Shown here piece after piece: positions 43,806 to 56,092 of a stretch of 64,000 nt of DNA. A model generated the notes under the pieces. The model was not told the origin of the DNA and made no database searches. It saw only the letters and a program-made list of their open reading frames with translations. The position numbers were made by a program, and so were the translations under genes. Within the stretch, counting starts at the first letter, position 1. Each line of letters begins with the position of its first letter. This DNA comes from Cadophora sp. MPI-SDFR-AT-0126 (lineage: Eukaryota > Ascomycota > Leotiomycetes > Helotiales > Ploettnerulaceae): positions 1,178,001 through 1,242,000 of the forward strand of contig JAGMVK010000006.1 in NCBI GenBank assembly GCA_020747065.1, written 5' to 3'.

Positions 43806-44854
43806 CTAATTCTGCTTCTTCTTTCTTGGTAGTCCAGCGGCTCTTCTCATCTCGATGTCGCCCTCTGCCAACCAGTTTGAGGCTTTGACTAATTGCACGA
43901 CATTGATGACTTGCTTGCCGAACATGATTGGGAAGCTGACACCAGCAATGACCCAAGGCCAGAACGAGTCCATCTTGTTCGCGCGCATCAATTCCAATGC
44001 GCCAGCACTGTTGGGATTGGCAAAAAGGAAGGATGCGGGAGGGGTGGATGGATTGCCAGGTTGGAGAGAAGAAGCAGCTCCAGTGCCGTTGTTCGTGACT
44101 TGAAGGAGGGATGGCGAAAGGAGGGGCGAGGAGAATGACAGGAGGTAAAGTGCGATGAAGAAGACCTCGTTGAACATGCAGAAGAGGAATAGAACGGTCT
44201 AAGCACCTGGTCAGTATCCTTGCTGCAATCCATGACAGGGGATGGGTAATTATACCTTGTTTGTATAATACAAGTTCAAGATGAAGCTCCTGCTCTTATC
44301 GACCTTCTTGTGGCTGGTATCAGATCCTCCCATGGTCAGAGTCGCATACATATGGATGTAGTGACTTGCGAGATCCAACGAGATCAGACCTTGGAATAGG
44401 AGAGCCCAGCGAGGCCAAGCTGACGAAAGGAAGACCAGCAGGCACGCAGTAGTGCAGCGATCGGTCACCATGTCCAACACAGCTCCAAATCTCGTGGATT
44501 GTTCGAAGTATCGCGCCGCATATCCATCAAGTGCGTCCAGGAGGCAGGAGATGCTGTAGAGGAGAGTGCAAGTTCGAGGGTGAAGGGGCATATAGTATAA
44601 CGACGCAAAGGCGAGGACAATTCGAACATAGCCTGGAAAAACGTCAGCTTGAATCTCCAAATCCAGCAGAACACAAACATACCGATCACGTTCGGCCAGA
44701 ACAGGAATACATTCTCGCGGGGGTGCTCCTCCTTTGCTGACGCGTGAGCTGACCCGTTGCCGTTCATGATTACCTGCTCGTCCCTGGGCGCTGGTGTTGG
44801 TGTCGAAGGTGTAGATACAGCAGCCGCCTGTCTTCTGGTTCTTACACTCGACAT
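43806..44854 (-). CDS. PIS1: Phosphatidylinositol synthase (CDP-diacylglycerol-inositol 3-phosphatidyltransferase)
   Basis: Three exons, 44854-44683, 44632-44256 and 44198-43806, give 313 residues; introns are 50 and 57 nt. After a polar N-terminal extension, ENVFLFWPNVIGYVRIVLA begins the membrane core. The CDP-alcohol phosphatidyltransferase motif D-G-x2-A-R-x8-G-x3-D-x3-D is complete at D93, G94, A97, R98, G107, D111 and D115. The following SLDLASHYIHMYATL and SHKKVDKSRSFILNLYY are specific to PI synthases. The C-terminal part has further membrane helices around a hydrophilic Asn/Pro/Ser/Ala-rich loop. The enzyme makes phosphatidylinositol from CDP-diacylglycerol and myo-inositol in the ER membrane. 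It is longer than the about 220-residue yeast enzyme, by the N-terminal arm and the loop. Confidence 0.93.
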
Positions 44855-45910
44855 CTCCTTCTCGAGACCTTATCGTGGTATTCGCGATGATGTCGAATGC
44901 TGTCGCGCGCGAGTCTTTAGTCCTCGAAAGTGGCTTCTTGGAAGCTCCTGATTTGTCTGTAGTCAGGACTCGAGGTGACTTTCTGCGATGGCGTTCGAAA
45001 GGTGAAAAAAGGTAAAGGTGAAGTTGAAGTCGCAAAAGATTACAAGGCAAAATGAGGTGAAAGGTGAAGAGTGTATCGGGAAGAAATATGCTGAAAAGGA
45101 AGGTGTTGAAGTTGGACTACTTTTTTGGTGTGGTGGTGCTGCTTATCGCAAGGAGAGGGAGCTGGCCATGGCGGAAAATTAAACATTTCGGGACACTCGG
45201 CCGTTGGTCGCGGCCTGCTCAAGGCTGAACCTGGGATGTAATGTCAGCAGTTAGTGCAATCCGGCACAACACAATAATTATTATTGTTATAACAGTATAT
45301 ACAATCTTGGAACATATCTATAAGCTGAAGTAGATCAAGTTTATACCTTCAAACCTGGCTCTTAATAGCTAAGACATTAGTTTGTTCACAATTTAGTCAC
45401 GTGCCGCATCTTTTCAGGTTCTCCTGGAGATCAAAGTTAGCTCAAGCGCATCAGATAATAGATCTATCTATTATTTCTAACCTTACAAATATGTCGGACT
45501 TCTTGTATCCCTCAAAAGGTAAATAGTAAGGGACAGTATCTCAAGGTGCTCATTCAACAAAAAGTACCTAGGCGACCTCAATTCTGCACGAAAGCAGGGG
45601 GTAACTCAGTCACAAGAATTTCCAAACTTGATGATCAAACTCACCTATTGTGCCTTTCAATCTGACGGCATCCAGATAAGTACAGGATTTTTGAGCCGCA
45701 TCTTCTCTATCAGACGAATATCGACTTCGATATCCATCCATTTCATAGAACACAAACGCGTTAAGCTTGGCAGAATCACGACTGGAGACTTTCTTTTCCT
45801 GTATCCAGCCTAGCCTTGTACTTACTAAGCAACTACCCCGCCAAGGCTGTCTTTGCATCAGATAACAACCTGGCTCGATCATCAACCCAAGAAGCAGAAT
45901 TACATTCAAA
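44855..45910. promoter_or_regulatory. Divergent intergenic region of PIS1 and the dienelactone hydrolase gene
   Basis: About 1.06 kb. The middle (45260-45420) is AT-rich with an ATAATTATTATTG-type palindromic patch. No gene is supported, and I could not assign an inositol-responsive element. Confidence 0.35.
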
Positions 45911-47214
45911 ATGTTGATTAAAGAGACTCATAAGGATGTGGTTACGAAGGCGGGTGGAAAGGAGGGTTCTATGAGTATGTTTCAAGAAAAGAGATTGATA
46001 GCGCAAGCTGATGAATTCTAGGAATTTTCCTCTTCCACCCCACCATCCCGAACTATCCTAATGCGTATGTCTCAACTTCTTCTTTGAGCCTCTCCTCTGC
46101 ACCGAAAGCTGACTCGTTGTAGTCGTTTCCCTGGTGTGGTTCTCTTCAGTGAGATTTACCAAGGTAGGTTCATAATCTACGATTCTGAATTTTGAGATCA
46201 TGAGCATCGTATGATGAAAGACCCACCGTGGGGTAGCCAGCGCTCACTTGCTATCCGGGCAGTCACATATCATGAGCTATCTTTTTCAACCCTGGGTTCT
46301 TCGACCAGGCTCGTCCACATACTGTCTTCAAGTATTTTGAGACATTACCAAGTAACATGGAGAAGCGAGATCCTATGTGCCTATTGACATATTCCCCATC
46401 GCTTCTTTCTGGACCGAGTCTTACACTAATTGAACAATAGTCACGGGTCCTGTTGCAAGATTCGCTCGTCAGATTGCCGGTCAAGGCTATATCGTGGCAG
46501 CACCGTCATCCTACCATGAGTTCACTGGACCTGAGCCACTGGCTTATGATGTCCCTGGTACAGATGCTGGAAATGAGTACAAAATCAAGAAGGTCAAGCC
46601 TTCCCTCTCGTGCAACTTTTGTGTGTCCTAATTCGAATCCAGACACTAGCAGGCTATGATGAAGACTCAACGCTCTCCATCGACTACCTCCTCTCACTCA
46701 AAACCTGCAATGGACGCGTCGGCACAACAGGCATGTGTCTAGGCGGGCACCTCGCATATCGCTGTGCACTCGACCCTCGAGTCTCAGCCGCAGTAACATA
46801 CTTCGCAACAGATCTGCATAGTGCAACTCTCGGACTCGGCATGAAAGACGACAGTCTAGCACGCGCAGGTGAGATCAAAGCAGAGCTGGCAATGATCCAT
46901 GGAACTCTGGACAACCATGTACCACCCGAGGGCCGCGATCTCATTAGGAAAACTTTGAGAGAAAAGGGTGTTATCTTCAGTTGGTATGAGGTTGCTGGTG
47001 CTCAGCGTATGTAAACCCAGGACCGAGAAAGTGCTTTCGTGTACGCTAACATATCCCAGATGCATTCATCAGAGATGAGCTCTCCAAGGGCAGATACGAT
47101 CCAGCAATCACCAAGATATGTTTCGAGATCTTGTTGGAGCTCTTTGGACGCACGCTGAAGCTAGATCTTGGTGCTCATGACGGAGTGGAGCAACAGATCG
47201 AGGACATTTGTTGA
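45911..47214 (+). CDS. Dienelactone hydrolase family protein
   Basis: Six exons, 45911-45974, 46022-46064, 46123-46163, 46441-46592, 46643-47006 and 47060-47214, give 272 residues, with phases consistent throughout. The alpha/beta-hydrolase triad is intact: nucleophile C132 in GTTGMCLGGH, D190 in IHGTLDNHV and H222, whose codon is split by the last intron, in AGAQHAFIRDE. The N-terminus has RIFLFHPTIPNYPNARFPGVVLFSEIYQVTGPVAR. Such enzymes hydrolyse dienelactones or other cyclic esters in aromatic catabolism or detoxification, probably in the cytosol; many fungal members have unknown substrates. Intron 3 (46164-46440) is 277 nt, far longer than the others, but no conserved segment appears to be missing. 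The donor of intron 4 is an unusual GTCAAG. Confidence 0.88.
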
Positions 47215-48105
47215 GAGTGGACGGTGATTGCTGAAAGCAACTATCTCGAACTATCTTCTAATTAACGAATTGAATGTTGCCTCACTGAAAGCTTCTCAAT
47301 CTCCAGCTATCTTTAGCTTCACTATATGGGTATTCCTAGGGTGATAGCGGGCTAACACCACTATCGACCTCGCTTAGTTCTCTTGCATTGGCCAGTGAGA
47401 CGAACCACAATAGCAGAAACTAGCGTTACCAAGTCGTTGGAAATGTAACGGCACAAATCCTACCCAAGTCTATTACATGCGATGAAGTTGTTCCATTGTT
47501 ACAGCCTGCAGGAATTACGCAACAACCTCAATCTACATTTCGCATCTGCCCGGAGGGCAACTATTCCTGAGCAACCCGAGCACACGGGAGAGCTAGCCTG
47601 AGCATGCACTGAAAGGCTATTTTAGCTCTTAAAGGGGCTCGTTCTGGCTTCCTTATGCTCGGTCATACTATCCTTATCTTGTCTTCTAGCATAGATCTCA
47701 TTGTGGCTTCCTTGCCGTGGAGATTCCCTTCAGAGCTATTTTTAGTATTCACTTACACACAGGCTAAGTAAGTCTGCCTAGAGCTTTTATAATACACATT
47801 TTAGTCGCGTTCAATTTACTCCTCATCGCTTTTAAATATTTTGATACTATACTTTCCTCGCGTATTCTCTTCTCTTACTTTTTCTCCTAGTCTCTCTTCT
47901 GCTTGTAGAAGTCAAAGAGTCAAGTTGTTCCAACGTTGAGTTTGGTTCCTGTGCTATCTATGAACATGCGACCCTTTGTAAGGGTACGACACCCTGAAGG
48001 ACGCGCAGCTAGAACTCCCACGATCATTTGAGCCAGCTCAATATGACAGAAACAGCAAAGAAATGAAAGAATTGTGGCCAATATATGTAAGAACAACTTC
48101 CTCCA
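47215..48105. other. Intergenic region, no gene seen
   Basis: This is the convergent 3' flank of two genes. The 47800-47930 part is T-rich. A sequence GGCTTCCTT recurs at about 47646 and 47706, but no element structure is evident. Confidence 0.4.
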
Positions 48106-49906
48106 TCATTTCAATACCTTGAGCGACATCTTTGCTAATCTTCCCTCAAGCTCAGATGCGAGAGCATAGAATTCTCCACCAGGGCCCTTGGAATATCCCC
48201 CACCAATATTGGGATTCCAACTTCCGCTAGGTCCTTCACCATATCCGTCGTAGTAATCCCTGCCCCAGTCGCCATAGTCTTCATCATCATTTGGAGCTCC
48301 GCCGCCCCTATTTTGATCGTTGCCACCATCACCACCATCCCCACCATCACCATCACCATCATCCCCACCATCACCATCATCACCACCATGGAGTCGTCCT
48401 CCTGATCGATTCGATGCATGGCTTTGGACGAAGCGGCCGGTAAAGAGAGGTCCGAGCACATAATCGGACGGGATCGAGTAGCCCGTGCCGCAATACGTAT
48501 GAAAGTCCTCTGGTCCCACCAAACCCCATGGGTTTCGAGGAACTTGAGATTCTAGGCCGCTCCGGCCAGACTCTCGCTGCTGATTCTCCTCCGCTTTCGT
48601 AGCAACTATTCGAAAAAGTACGTTTTGGTCTGGTTCACGATCCTGCCCTGGCTCTGCTGGTGGGGCAACTTGGTGTTGATTTGGTTGAGAAGGTACATGG
48701 TCGATTCCCTTAGAACAGGATTGATTGGGGTCGTTTCCCATATTTGAGACAGGAGATGGCTTGACTGCTTGTCCAGAAACATCAGACGAAGTAGAAGTGA
48801 CTTGTACATAGGGAGAGCTGTTAGAATAGTCATCATGTCGCTGCTGAAAGTGGATACTGGTAGCAAAATGCTTCGCTCCACTGGGTTTCGGCGAAATTTC
48901 GTAGTTCTCCAAGACTTGCCCGAAACCGTAATCGAACTTTCCAATTGCTTCAAGCTCGTCGCCGTAGCCCACTCGGCAAGACTTGTGCAATTCTTTTGGC
49001 TTCCCCACCACCACTCGTTTCTCTTCGGCCAGCCTTGCTTGGATTGCTTCTTTTTTCTGAACCAACCTCAACATTTTATCCATCATCTCTATGTGTTTAC
49101 TCCTTTCAGAGTGATAGAATTGCTGAATCTTTTGGCGCCGTTTTGGCCTGTCTGTTCTGTCAGGATATGCAGAATAGAGAACGTCGAGGAAACCCTGTTG
49201 TTCCCCAGAAGTCGGGGCTTCCTCTCCCCATTTGCGCATCCAGCTTTTATTGAATGGGCAGTTTTGTGGATTACACTATGTTGAAGTTAAAATGTTGTCG
49301 AAATCATTGAGTACGAACAAAAAAACTAGGAACAGAGATGCGAAAAGGAAATGCCCTTCATCATACCCTTTTCTTGTCCTTCTTATGCCTCTCGCAGGCA
49401 CCATTTCTGTTAGCCCAGACTGCGTCGGCTTCCTCCTCTCTCATCCTCCTCCTCATCGTCACGTTCGTTGTCTCTGTCATGGTCATGTCTCTCGCGTAAA
49501 ATGTCGCGATAAACGACTCTGGAATGACTTCTGCTGTGCTATCTGGTCGTCTATCACGTGCCCTTGCAAACGGCATAGTGTGAACATCTTTCGACGATTG
49601 GGAGACTTCTTGAGGGTGTGGTTGATAATCGTAGGAGTCTCGGGTATAGCTCTGGCTAGTGGATGCGAAGTCTGAAGATTTAGACTGAAATTTGCTGGAG
49701 TATCCGCCGTAATTTTGACTGCTGGGCCCAAGTACACGAGGGTGAAAGGTATGATCCTGGGAGTAGCCGCCGAGTCCTTGACCACTGGATGGATAAGTGA
49801 TCTCCTCAGAAACCTCCTCATGAGCAGTCTGTCCTTGCTTCTCTTTGCGATCACGGTGATGATGATTCCGACCTGACCCATCGTGTTCTATATCCGAGGG
49901 AGGCAT
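48106..49906 (-). CDS. Hypothetical protein with Gly/Asp-rich repeat and a split Cys/His motif
   Basis: Two exons, 49906-49367 and 49275-48106, give 569 residues; the intron is 91 nt. I do not recognise the family. The N-terminal part is Ser/Tyr/Gln/Gly-rich, with SQNYGGYSSKFQSKSSDF-like low complexity. At the exon junction a Cys/His cluster forms (CERHKKDKKR from exon 1 joined to CNPQNCPFNKSW from exon 2), which could bind zinc. Then comes a helical, basic region (DRPKRRQKIQQFYHSERSKH). Near the C-terminus a run of about 22 Gly/Asp codons is encoded by a GGTGAT-type minisatellite, followed by a Gly/Tyr/Asp-rich stretch and a short hydrophobic helix. The low complexity and basic parts hint at a nuclear or RNP-type protein, but this is a guess. 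A TATATATA lies about 165 bases upstream. Confidence 0.65.
48323..48390. repeat. ACC/ATC trinucleotide-type minisatellite inside coding sequence
   Basis: On the plus strand this is a run of CACCAT, CCCCAT and CATCAT units; on the coding strand it encodes Gly-Asp-rich repeats of the hypothetical protein. Confidence 0.8.
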
Positions 49907-51471
49907 TGTTCTAAGAGGATTAATTTAGTATAGGTAATCTGATAGGAAACTTGAGGGAACCATAATACACACGCCGAAAATATGCATACGCGCACTCGAG
50001 TTGGAAATGAAAAATCGGAAAATGCTCAATAAAGTTGCAGTGGCAGACATCTACACCTGGAGTAAATGAGTATATATAAAAACTCAAGATGCAAGAGATG
50101 AGACATCCTGAGATTAAGCGACTTCCCAATTCGGACGCCGACACTGTGCTGATTGGCGGGATACTCTGCAGGTCGCGTCAGACGTAAAACAGCCAACATA
50201 CTCCAGCCTCATATGTAGAATGCCTCATCATCTGTTGAGTCGGTCATCCTAATCGAGACAGCGACAAACTCTGGAACCCCGTGCACTCCAATTAACGTTG
50301 GCGAACCCGAAAGCCCCGATTTGCGCCATCGACTGACTAACCTTATTCTATCTCCGCTTACACACTATCCAAAGCTGAAGACAGAGGCATCAGGCCCGTC
50401 CTGCAAGCCACCGCATGAATGTCCTTGCTGAGGATAGAAATGCCAGGTATTCGAGCCAATATTTTCGAGAGTCGGAGTTTGTTTTTGGAAAGACCATCCC
50501 GTACCCAGTCTAATTGGCACGGTAGAAGAGTTGCTCTACCAATTCTTCGGCATGCACCATGCCTTTTTCTCAATGGCGATGCCACGGAGGGGCAGGCGAT
50601 GGAGCATTCTTGATACGGCACTTAAACTCGTATCATAGGGTGGCATGAAAGAGAAGATGGAGCCTAGAATAGTGTAGAATAGCAAGTTGTACACCCACAG
50701 AAATAGAGGGAGCGCATAACATGGTATTTTGACTAAGTAGCTAAAACGATTGAGAGAGCGAGTCGTGAGTGGTGAGATATCATCTTGCGTGTGGCTTGGC
50801 GCACCCGTAAAGTGAGGCGAGGAGTGGCGCGATACAACAGCAAATCTCCCCTTGGTTAAGTTAAGACCTTCATGGCTTGCCGTGGATGTTGCAGAGGCTG
50901 AGCCGAAAAGCGCCTAAGTAGAAGCGACGAGCTTATTGTACTACTATAACCGACCTTGGGACGAAGAAGAAAAAAAGCTGTGTTCAACTACCACTGCGGT
51001 CCACGATACCCATCCCCTTAAAGTTATCACAACGTGGCATGGCTATGACCCTCGCAAGTTTTGTACGGTATGCGGCAGAATATACTATCATAGGACTGGA
51101 ACACTTACTGGGGCGATTCTTGACGTTGAAGTCAGATCAACGGATTCGAGGTAAAGACTTAGTACTCGCAATTATAGCCATAGGTAGGCGTATGAAAAGG
51201 AGCAAACAATGAGCTATGTAAGCTAGATGTGTGAGTTGAATGTCCTTGGCGAGATTCATGAGTGATCTCGGAGATCGATCTCATCCACTTCCGTTTTCTC
51301 TGTGTTAGAGTAGGCAAGCGGCGAAGACTCACGTTCATTGAGAGCTTCCTAGCCTCGCTTGACTCATCAGCGCTAGACAGCCATGTACATAGGCAACATC
51401 AATCCTTCGAAGTTGAACACCCTTCTATCACTCAACTTCCTCCCCATTAACCCCATCAAAGAAACTAAAAA
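49907..51471. promoter_or_regulatory. Divergent intergenic region of the Gly/Asp-rich and 2EXR/F-box-like genes
   Basis: About 1.57 kb. TATATATAAA occurs at 50071-50080. A 72-codon open frame at 50936-51154 contains CTVCG and an upstream Cys, but there is no complete metal-binding set or splice partner, so no gene is called. Confidence 0.4.
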
Positions 51472-52917
51472 ATGGCCGAATCAATCCCCGGATTCCTCCG
51501 CATTGCCTTGGAAACCCGGCTCCAGATCTACAAAATTGCTCTCGACCAAACGCTTGGTTTCCACCCGCAACACTACCTATCCATCTCCGCAGTCTCGAAA
51601 CAAATCCGCCGAGAAGTGCTAGGCATAATCCTTTCCAATTCCAAATTTTTCCAGAGTCTGGACCGCCTGGCTTCATGGACAGCGAGGGCACCCCCTGACT
51701 TGCTACCACTGGTCTCCAATGTCTCCATCCATATCTTCAAAGAGTCTCTCCAGCCCATTGCAGACGCTCCCAGAACATGCCTATCAAGTTCGAAATCCTG
51801 TGATGTTACGACGGCCGAATGGTGGGAAGCAGAATATGCTCGACGAGCTCCGAAGCTCGAGGAAGATCCGCCTGGTCCTTCTTGGATGGCAAGTTTCCTA
51901 GATTGTCTGCAGATCGCCGAACAGAAGCCCGAGAAGATTGTAGATCCTCCGATAACCTCTGCCTGGAAAGCTTTTACTGCGATCAGCCAGGTTCGCAAGA
52001 TATGGCTTGTAATCAGTGACGGTAGATATCCTCGTCCAGAACGCAGATTCGACATAGAGCAACAGCTTCTCTTAGATATGATGGGTGCAATATTCACGAA
52101 TCTCCAAGAACTTACCGTATTCTCGAATCTCCTATCCCTGCAATATATTGGGAAATTCCAGGATCTTCGCACCCTGCGCTTCACGGGCTATTCGACTTCA
52201 ACACCTGCTGAGACGGCAGATATTCTTTGCAGCCTGAAGAATCTCGACAAGGTGATCATCTATCGGTATCCCGACCAGTACGACAGAGATCATTCCATTG
52301 TTACATCGACGCTACCGAGATATCTCTCTTTGACGCCAGAAGTGGTGGAGAAGTTGAATCCTCTCAAGATGTTTGAAGTTCAGCATATGACCCCCGAAGT
52401 CCCCTCACAGCATATCACGATCCCTGTAATTAAAGCTTTACGAACTCACATCGATTCTCTACGCTCATTGACTCTTGCTTCTGATGAATCACTTGACCTG
52501 GACGTGGTCAATTCGATCATACATTCAACTGCTTCATCACGACTCAAAGATTTGCATGTGAGGCTCAATTCTCGGCTATTGATCGACCACCTGGATCTCA
52601 GCATGGTTCTCCCGAGGACTATAAAATATGGAGAGGCGTCCTTGGAACAGAATCCAAACCCTCGGATCAGGTTTGAACATCTGTGTTGTCTCACAGTCTC
52701 CTCCTCTAGCAGCTGTCTTTCGAATACCAAAGGAGGTAAGATCTGTGTAAGTTATGAGCAAGTCTTTTTGTGGTAATGAGACTGACCATCGATAGGTCTG
52801 CACGCAGAAGACTATCGGGAAAGCTCCTGTTCCCATCTCTCCTGTGGTCTCTGCATAATTCATGACGCACGAAATTGCGCGCGAATGTTCCAGAATACTT
52901 GTCTGCCATGTAAGTGA
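51472..52917 (+). CDS. 2EXR/F-box-like fungal protein, 3' end provisional
   Basis: Exon 1 is 51472-52735; a 60-nt intron leads to 52796-52917, giving 461 residues. The first 30 residues (PGFLRIALETRLQIYKIALDQ) resemble the FLRLPxEIRLxIY start of fungal 2EXR/F-box-like proteins. The middle contains a KAFTAISQVRKIWLVISDG segment and leucine-spaced strands (NLQELTVF, DLRTLRFTGY, SLKNLDKVIIY) like irregular LRRs. After the splice a Cys-rich end appears (SSCSHLSCGLCIIHDARNCAR). The first exon alone could end at 52776 if the intron is retained. A GTAAGT at 52910 overlaps the chosen stop, so a further exon cannot be excluded. If it has an F-box role it would present substrates to an SCF ubiquitin ligase, which is inference from the N-terminus only. 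Confidence 0.65.
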
Positions 52918-53263
52918 AACGGACCGCCCCTTGGAGACGAATTTCCTCGATTCAACGAAGTCCATGACCAGATCGTTACCGTCTTCTGCAGTCTTGGATA
53001 CCTTGGGCGCATGACCTGGACATCGAATTTGGATACTCTCTGCATTCGATATCAACCCAGGTTCTCCAGGAGCCTATCAAGTGTCTTGCAAGAGCTCTGA
53101 GCTGCACGTATTTTAGCGTGACAAAAACGATGTGCGGGATGGAGAACGAACCGAATTTGTTGGGATCAAGCGCGACATGATCCCTCACTGCCGTCACAAG
53201 TTGAGTAGCAATTGCCACCAGGGATTGTAAATGCGAATCATTCGCACGAGAGGCCTGGTTCTC
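52918..53263. other. Convergent 3' flank
   Basis: This 346-base gap lies between the stops of two convergent genes. It may contain a last exon of the 2EXR/F-box-like gene, but no frame is convincing. Confidence 0.35.
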
Positions 53264-55678
53264 TTATTCTCCTAGCAGATTGAGCAGTTGTGAGGTGATG
53301 GTTTCTGCACCCCCAGGTCGGTCTGCCATCTGGTACTTCTCTGGCTCATGTGGCTGCTTTAAACTGGATATATAGGTGGCGAGAATCAGACACGCAAGAG
53401 AGGCTGTGCGATGCTGATTGAGGGATCGAATTTTGGTCGAGTTTTTCTCTGGCAGAAATAGATTGATGATGTGGACTGCATGTGTACATGCGTCCTTGTC
53501 CACTCGAATTGGAATTTTTGTGCCACTTCCGTCAGTTCTGTTGCTTGATGAGAAGAACTTAATCCGGCTTTCAAGCCTATCAGGACCACAAGATGGAAAC
53601 GAAGCCGAGTTATCGTCTCGAAGGAAAATGCTTGCCAAATGATAGGTGGCTAGAGCGGACACCGCGATCTGACTTTCTTGGCTATGAGCATTTATTTGGT
53701 CGAAGTACGACTTCCAGCGTGCAAGTCCATTTCCTAGGTCTGACCTCTTGAGTAAATCTATAGCTTTCGATGACGCTGTTGGCGAGGCTCGGCCTAGATC
53801 CAGGATCTCTGGTACGATTGCGTGGATGATGATATCCATTATGACTGGATCTTGGAAACGAATATTGTACTCAAGACTTGGATGATCATGGCCTAGGAGA
53901 ACTGCTACTAACAGTCCGAGTTTGAGCGGGGCTGAGATCTTCGATGCCTCGTTGAATCTCACCAATTCGTTTTGCCACTCGACTGCCGTCTCGGCCTGCC
54001 AGATACTTGATGTGCAGGGAAGTGCAAGATCCAGCATGCTCATCGATAGTATCGGAGGACGTGTGAAATGCATGGAGCTCTTGATATCTGCTAGGAAAAC
54101 ACTGTATGCGAGTCTGGTATCTTAGCACCTGTCTTAGGGTGGTTACTTGAGACAGCCCTACCTCATATTTGATTCAATTTCAATCCATTGCTTCCATTTG
54201 CCTTCCAAACCTCCTGAACTAGGTTCGGCATTATGTAAATTTTGTGATAGGAATTTGCCTTGTCTGAGTACCTGCGCGCAAAATACGTACGTTCATTTAG
54301 CATATTTGGCTGGTATGAGCTGCGAAGAGATGGAGGTCTGGAGACTCACAGTTGTCGTCATTGCATGGGTAACATCCGTCAGCATATGCTCGTCGTTCGT
54401 AAGCCCGTAATGACCAATGTGTTCTACAATAAGACTGAAACTTCGTCAACTATCATTCCCTCTCTTGTTAGGTATCATATTGAGTTCCAGGGGACTTACA
54501 CAACAGGGACATGATTCAGAAAATGATGGACAACTTTGTCTTTAGCAGCCTTTAATCATGTCAGATAGCTCGAAGGCATCGAGAGTACCCATACATACAG
54601 TGTAAAAGCTATCGTGCAAATACTTGTACACGATGAAACCTAGCTCGCGATCATCCGAGTTGGCACTCAGAACACCACCTAGACTACACAATGCAAGGAC
54701 GACTGGTTTCCTCAGGGAGGAGACATCAAAGGTTGGGCGGTGGAAAATTGGCATGAAAATTTCCAGATATTCGAAGCCAGTAAGAAGCAGCCTTTGTAGA
54801 GAAGTCCTGTCTCCAGAAGCAGTACTTGCAAGATCCTGCAGAAATCTTAGCAAGATTCCCGTCAACATTACTGCAAGGGTAGTCAATAGGCTTAAAATTA
54901 GCAATGTTTACCGGAAGCTCTCTCACTAGACTTTGATAGAGATCATGGGACACCATCAGCTTCGCATCAAAGTCATCCTCTGGCTGCTCATCAGTCTGTA
55001 ATTCTGGTTCCTACAAATGGTCAATTTCTCCATCGAAAGAGATCTGGTAGATCACATACCACATGCACCTCATCTTGGATTGGGAATGGAACTCCAGTAG
55101 CCGCACCAAAAATGACTCGCTCCAACGGAAACCCTGGAGGTTCAGATATCACATCTGGTGGTGGGCTGACAGCATCATGAGCTGATTGCTGAAGAGGCGC
55201 CGAGCCAAAATCTATCTCTCCAGGAGGTGCAAAAGGACGAGCACCTGAGTCCCAGCCGGGCTGCGTACGCTTTCTCGATCCCTCATCATGATGGTCATTC
55301 TGAAGTGGGGTAATTTGCTGCTGCTTGTCAACATTGTCCGAGCTGACTTCTTCGTGTCGTCGAATGTGGGCTTGGAGGAGATCGCTATATCTTTAATCAG
55401 AATTTTCGGTTGCATCGCGGTTACAGTAAGGAATGTTTGCCATTTGGGCCAACTCACTTGCGTGTGAACGGTTTCTTGCAGAGAAAGCAGGAGAAAGCAC
55501 GTTCTTGGTCTGGATAGGTGTCAGTCACACTCGCAGTATAGAACAATTATTGGGAGTGAAATAGAGACTTACGAGTCAAGCGATGGCGATTCAGATGTTC
55601 CGCTCGAAGGTAGGACTTGTTACAACCCTCATGATCGCAGTGATGCCGCTGCCTTCTGTTCGGTGCCTGGGAAGCCAT
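53264..55678 (-). CDS. C2H2 zinc-finger transcription factor with fungal trans domain
   Basis: Nine exons: 55678-55573, 55509-55458, 55384-55060, 55010-54912, 54835-54599, 54549-54500, 54434-54350, 54271-54162 and 54113-53264, 637 residues with all phases matching. Two fingers lie at the N-terminus and each is completed by splicing: C14, C19, H32, H36, and C43, C46, H59, H63 (FSCFLCKKPFTRNDLLQAH). A Pro/Gln-rich linker follows. From about residue 220 comes the fungal trans (middle homology) domain, with IFMPIFHRPTFD, LLIEHIG-type VLIVEHIGHYGLTNDEHM, WKQWIEIESNMRLAYSVFLAD and MHFTRPPILS. It is a nuclear regulator of a group often linked to metabolism or secondary metabolites; targets are unknown. 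Exons 6 and 7 are the least certain, as several acceptors were possible and I chose those that kept a family-like frame. Confidence 0.85.
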
Positions 55679-56092
55679 TTGAATATATCAAACATTATGC
55701 GGTCGCTTCAGAAGTGGAAATGGTCATCAATTGCGAGATAAGAAGCGAAGGTCAATTCTAGACGTGGGGGTAATTCCGAGTTGACTACCATTTATGAATT
55801 TATTAGCAAGAAATGGACGGAGCAAAAGAAACCCATCAAGAGTGAGATGAGTTGAAGGAAGCTAGACTTTTTTCAGGTGCTTACAGCATAGCGGGGTAAT
55901 TTTCCAGCGACTTTACCCCGCGATTTAGCGAGTCCAGTGCTGTATTTCCAGTGTCTCACTGCCTGGAAATTCGATTAGAACACTCTATCAGCAAAGTTAG
56001 GGCCTGTAGCCAGCCTCAGACATATCACATCACGTTCTATCACATCTATTTTTGAAAGAAATTTTGTACATTTTAAAGAGTAGACCCCACAA
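55679..56092. other. Intergenic region, no gene seen
   Basis: The promoter side of the C2H2 gene and the 3' flank of the SNG1-like gene; nothing else is supported. Confidence 0.4.

Noticed and set aside
50936..51154. A 72-codon frame with a CTVCG pair, as in a zinc ribbon
   Set aside because: There is only one clear Cys pair, no partner pair and no splice continuation.
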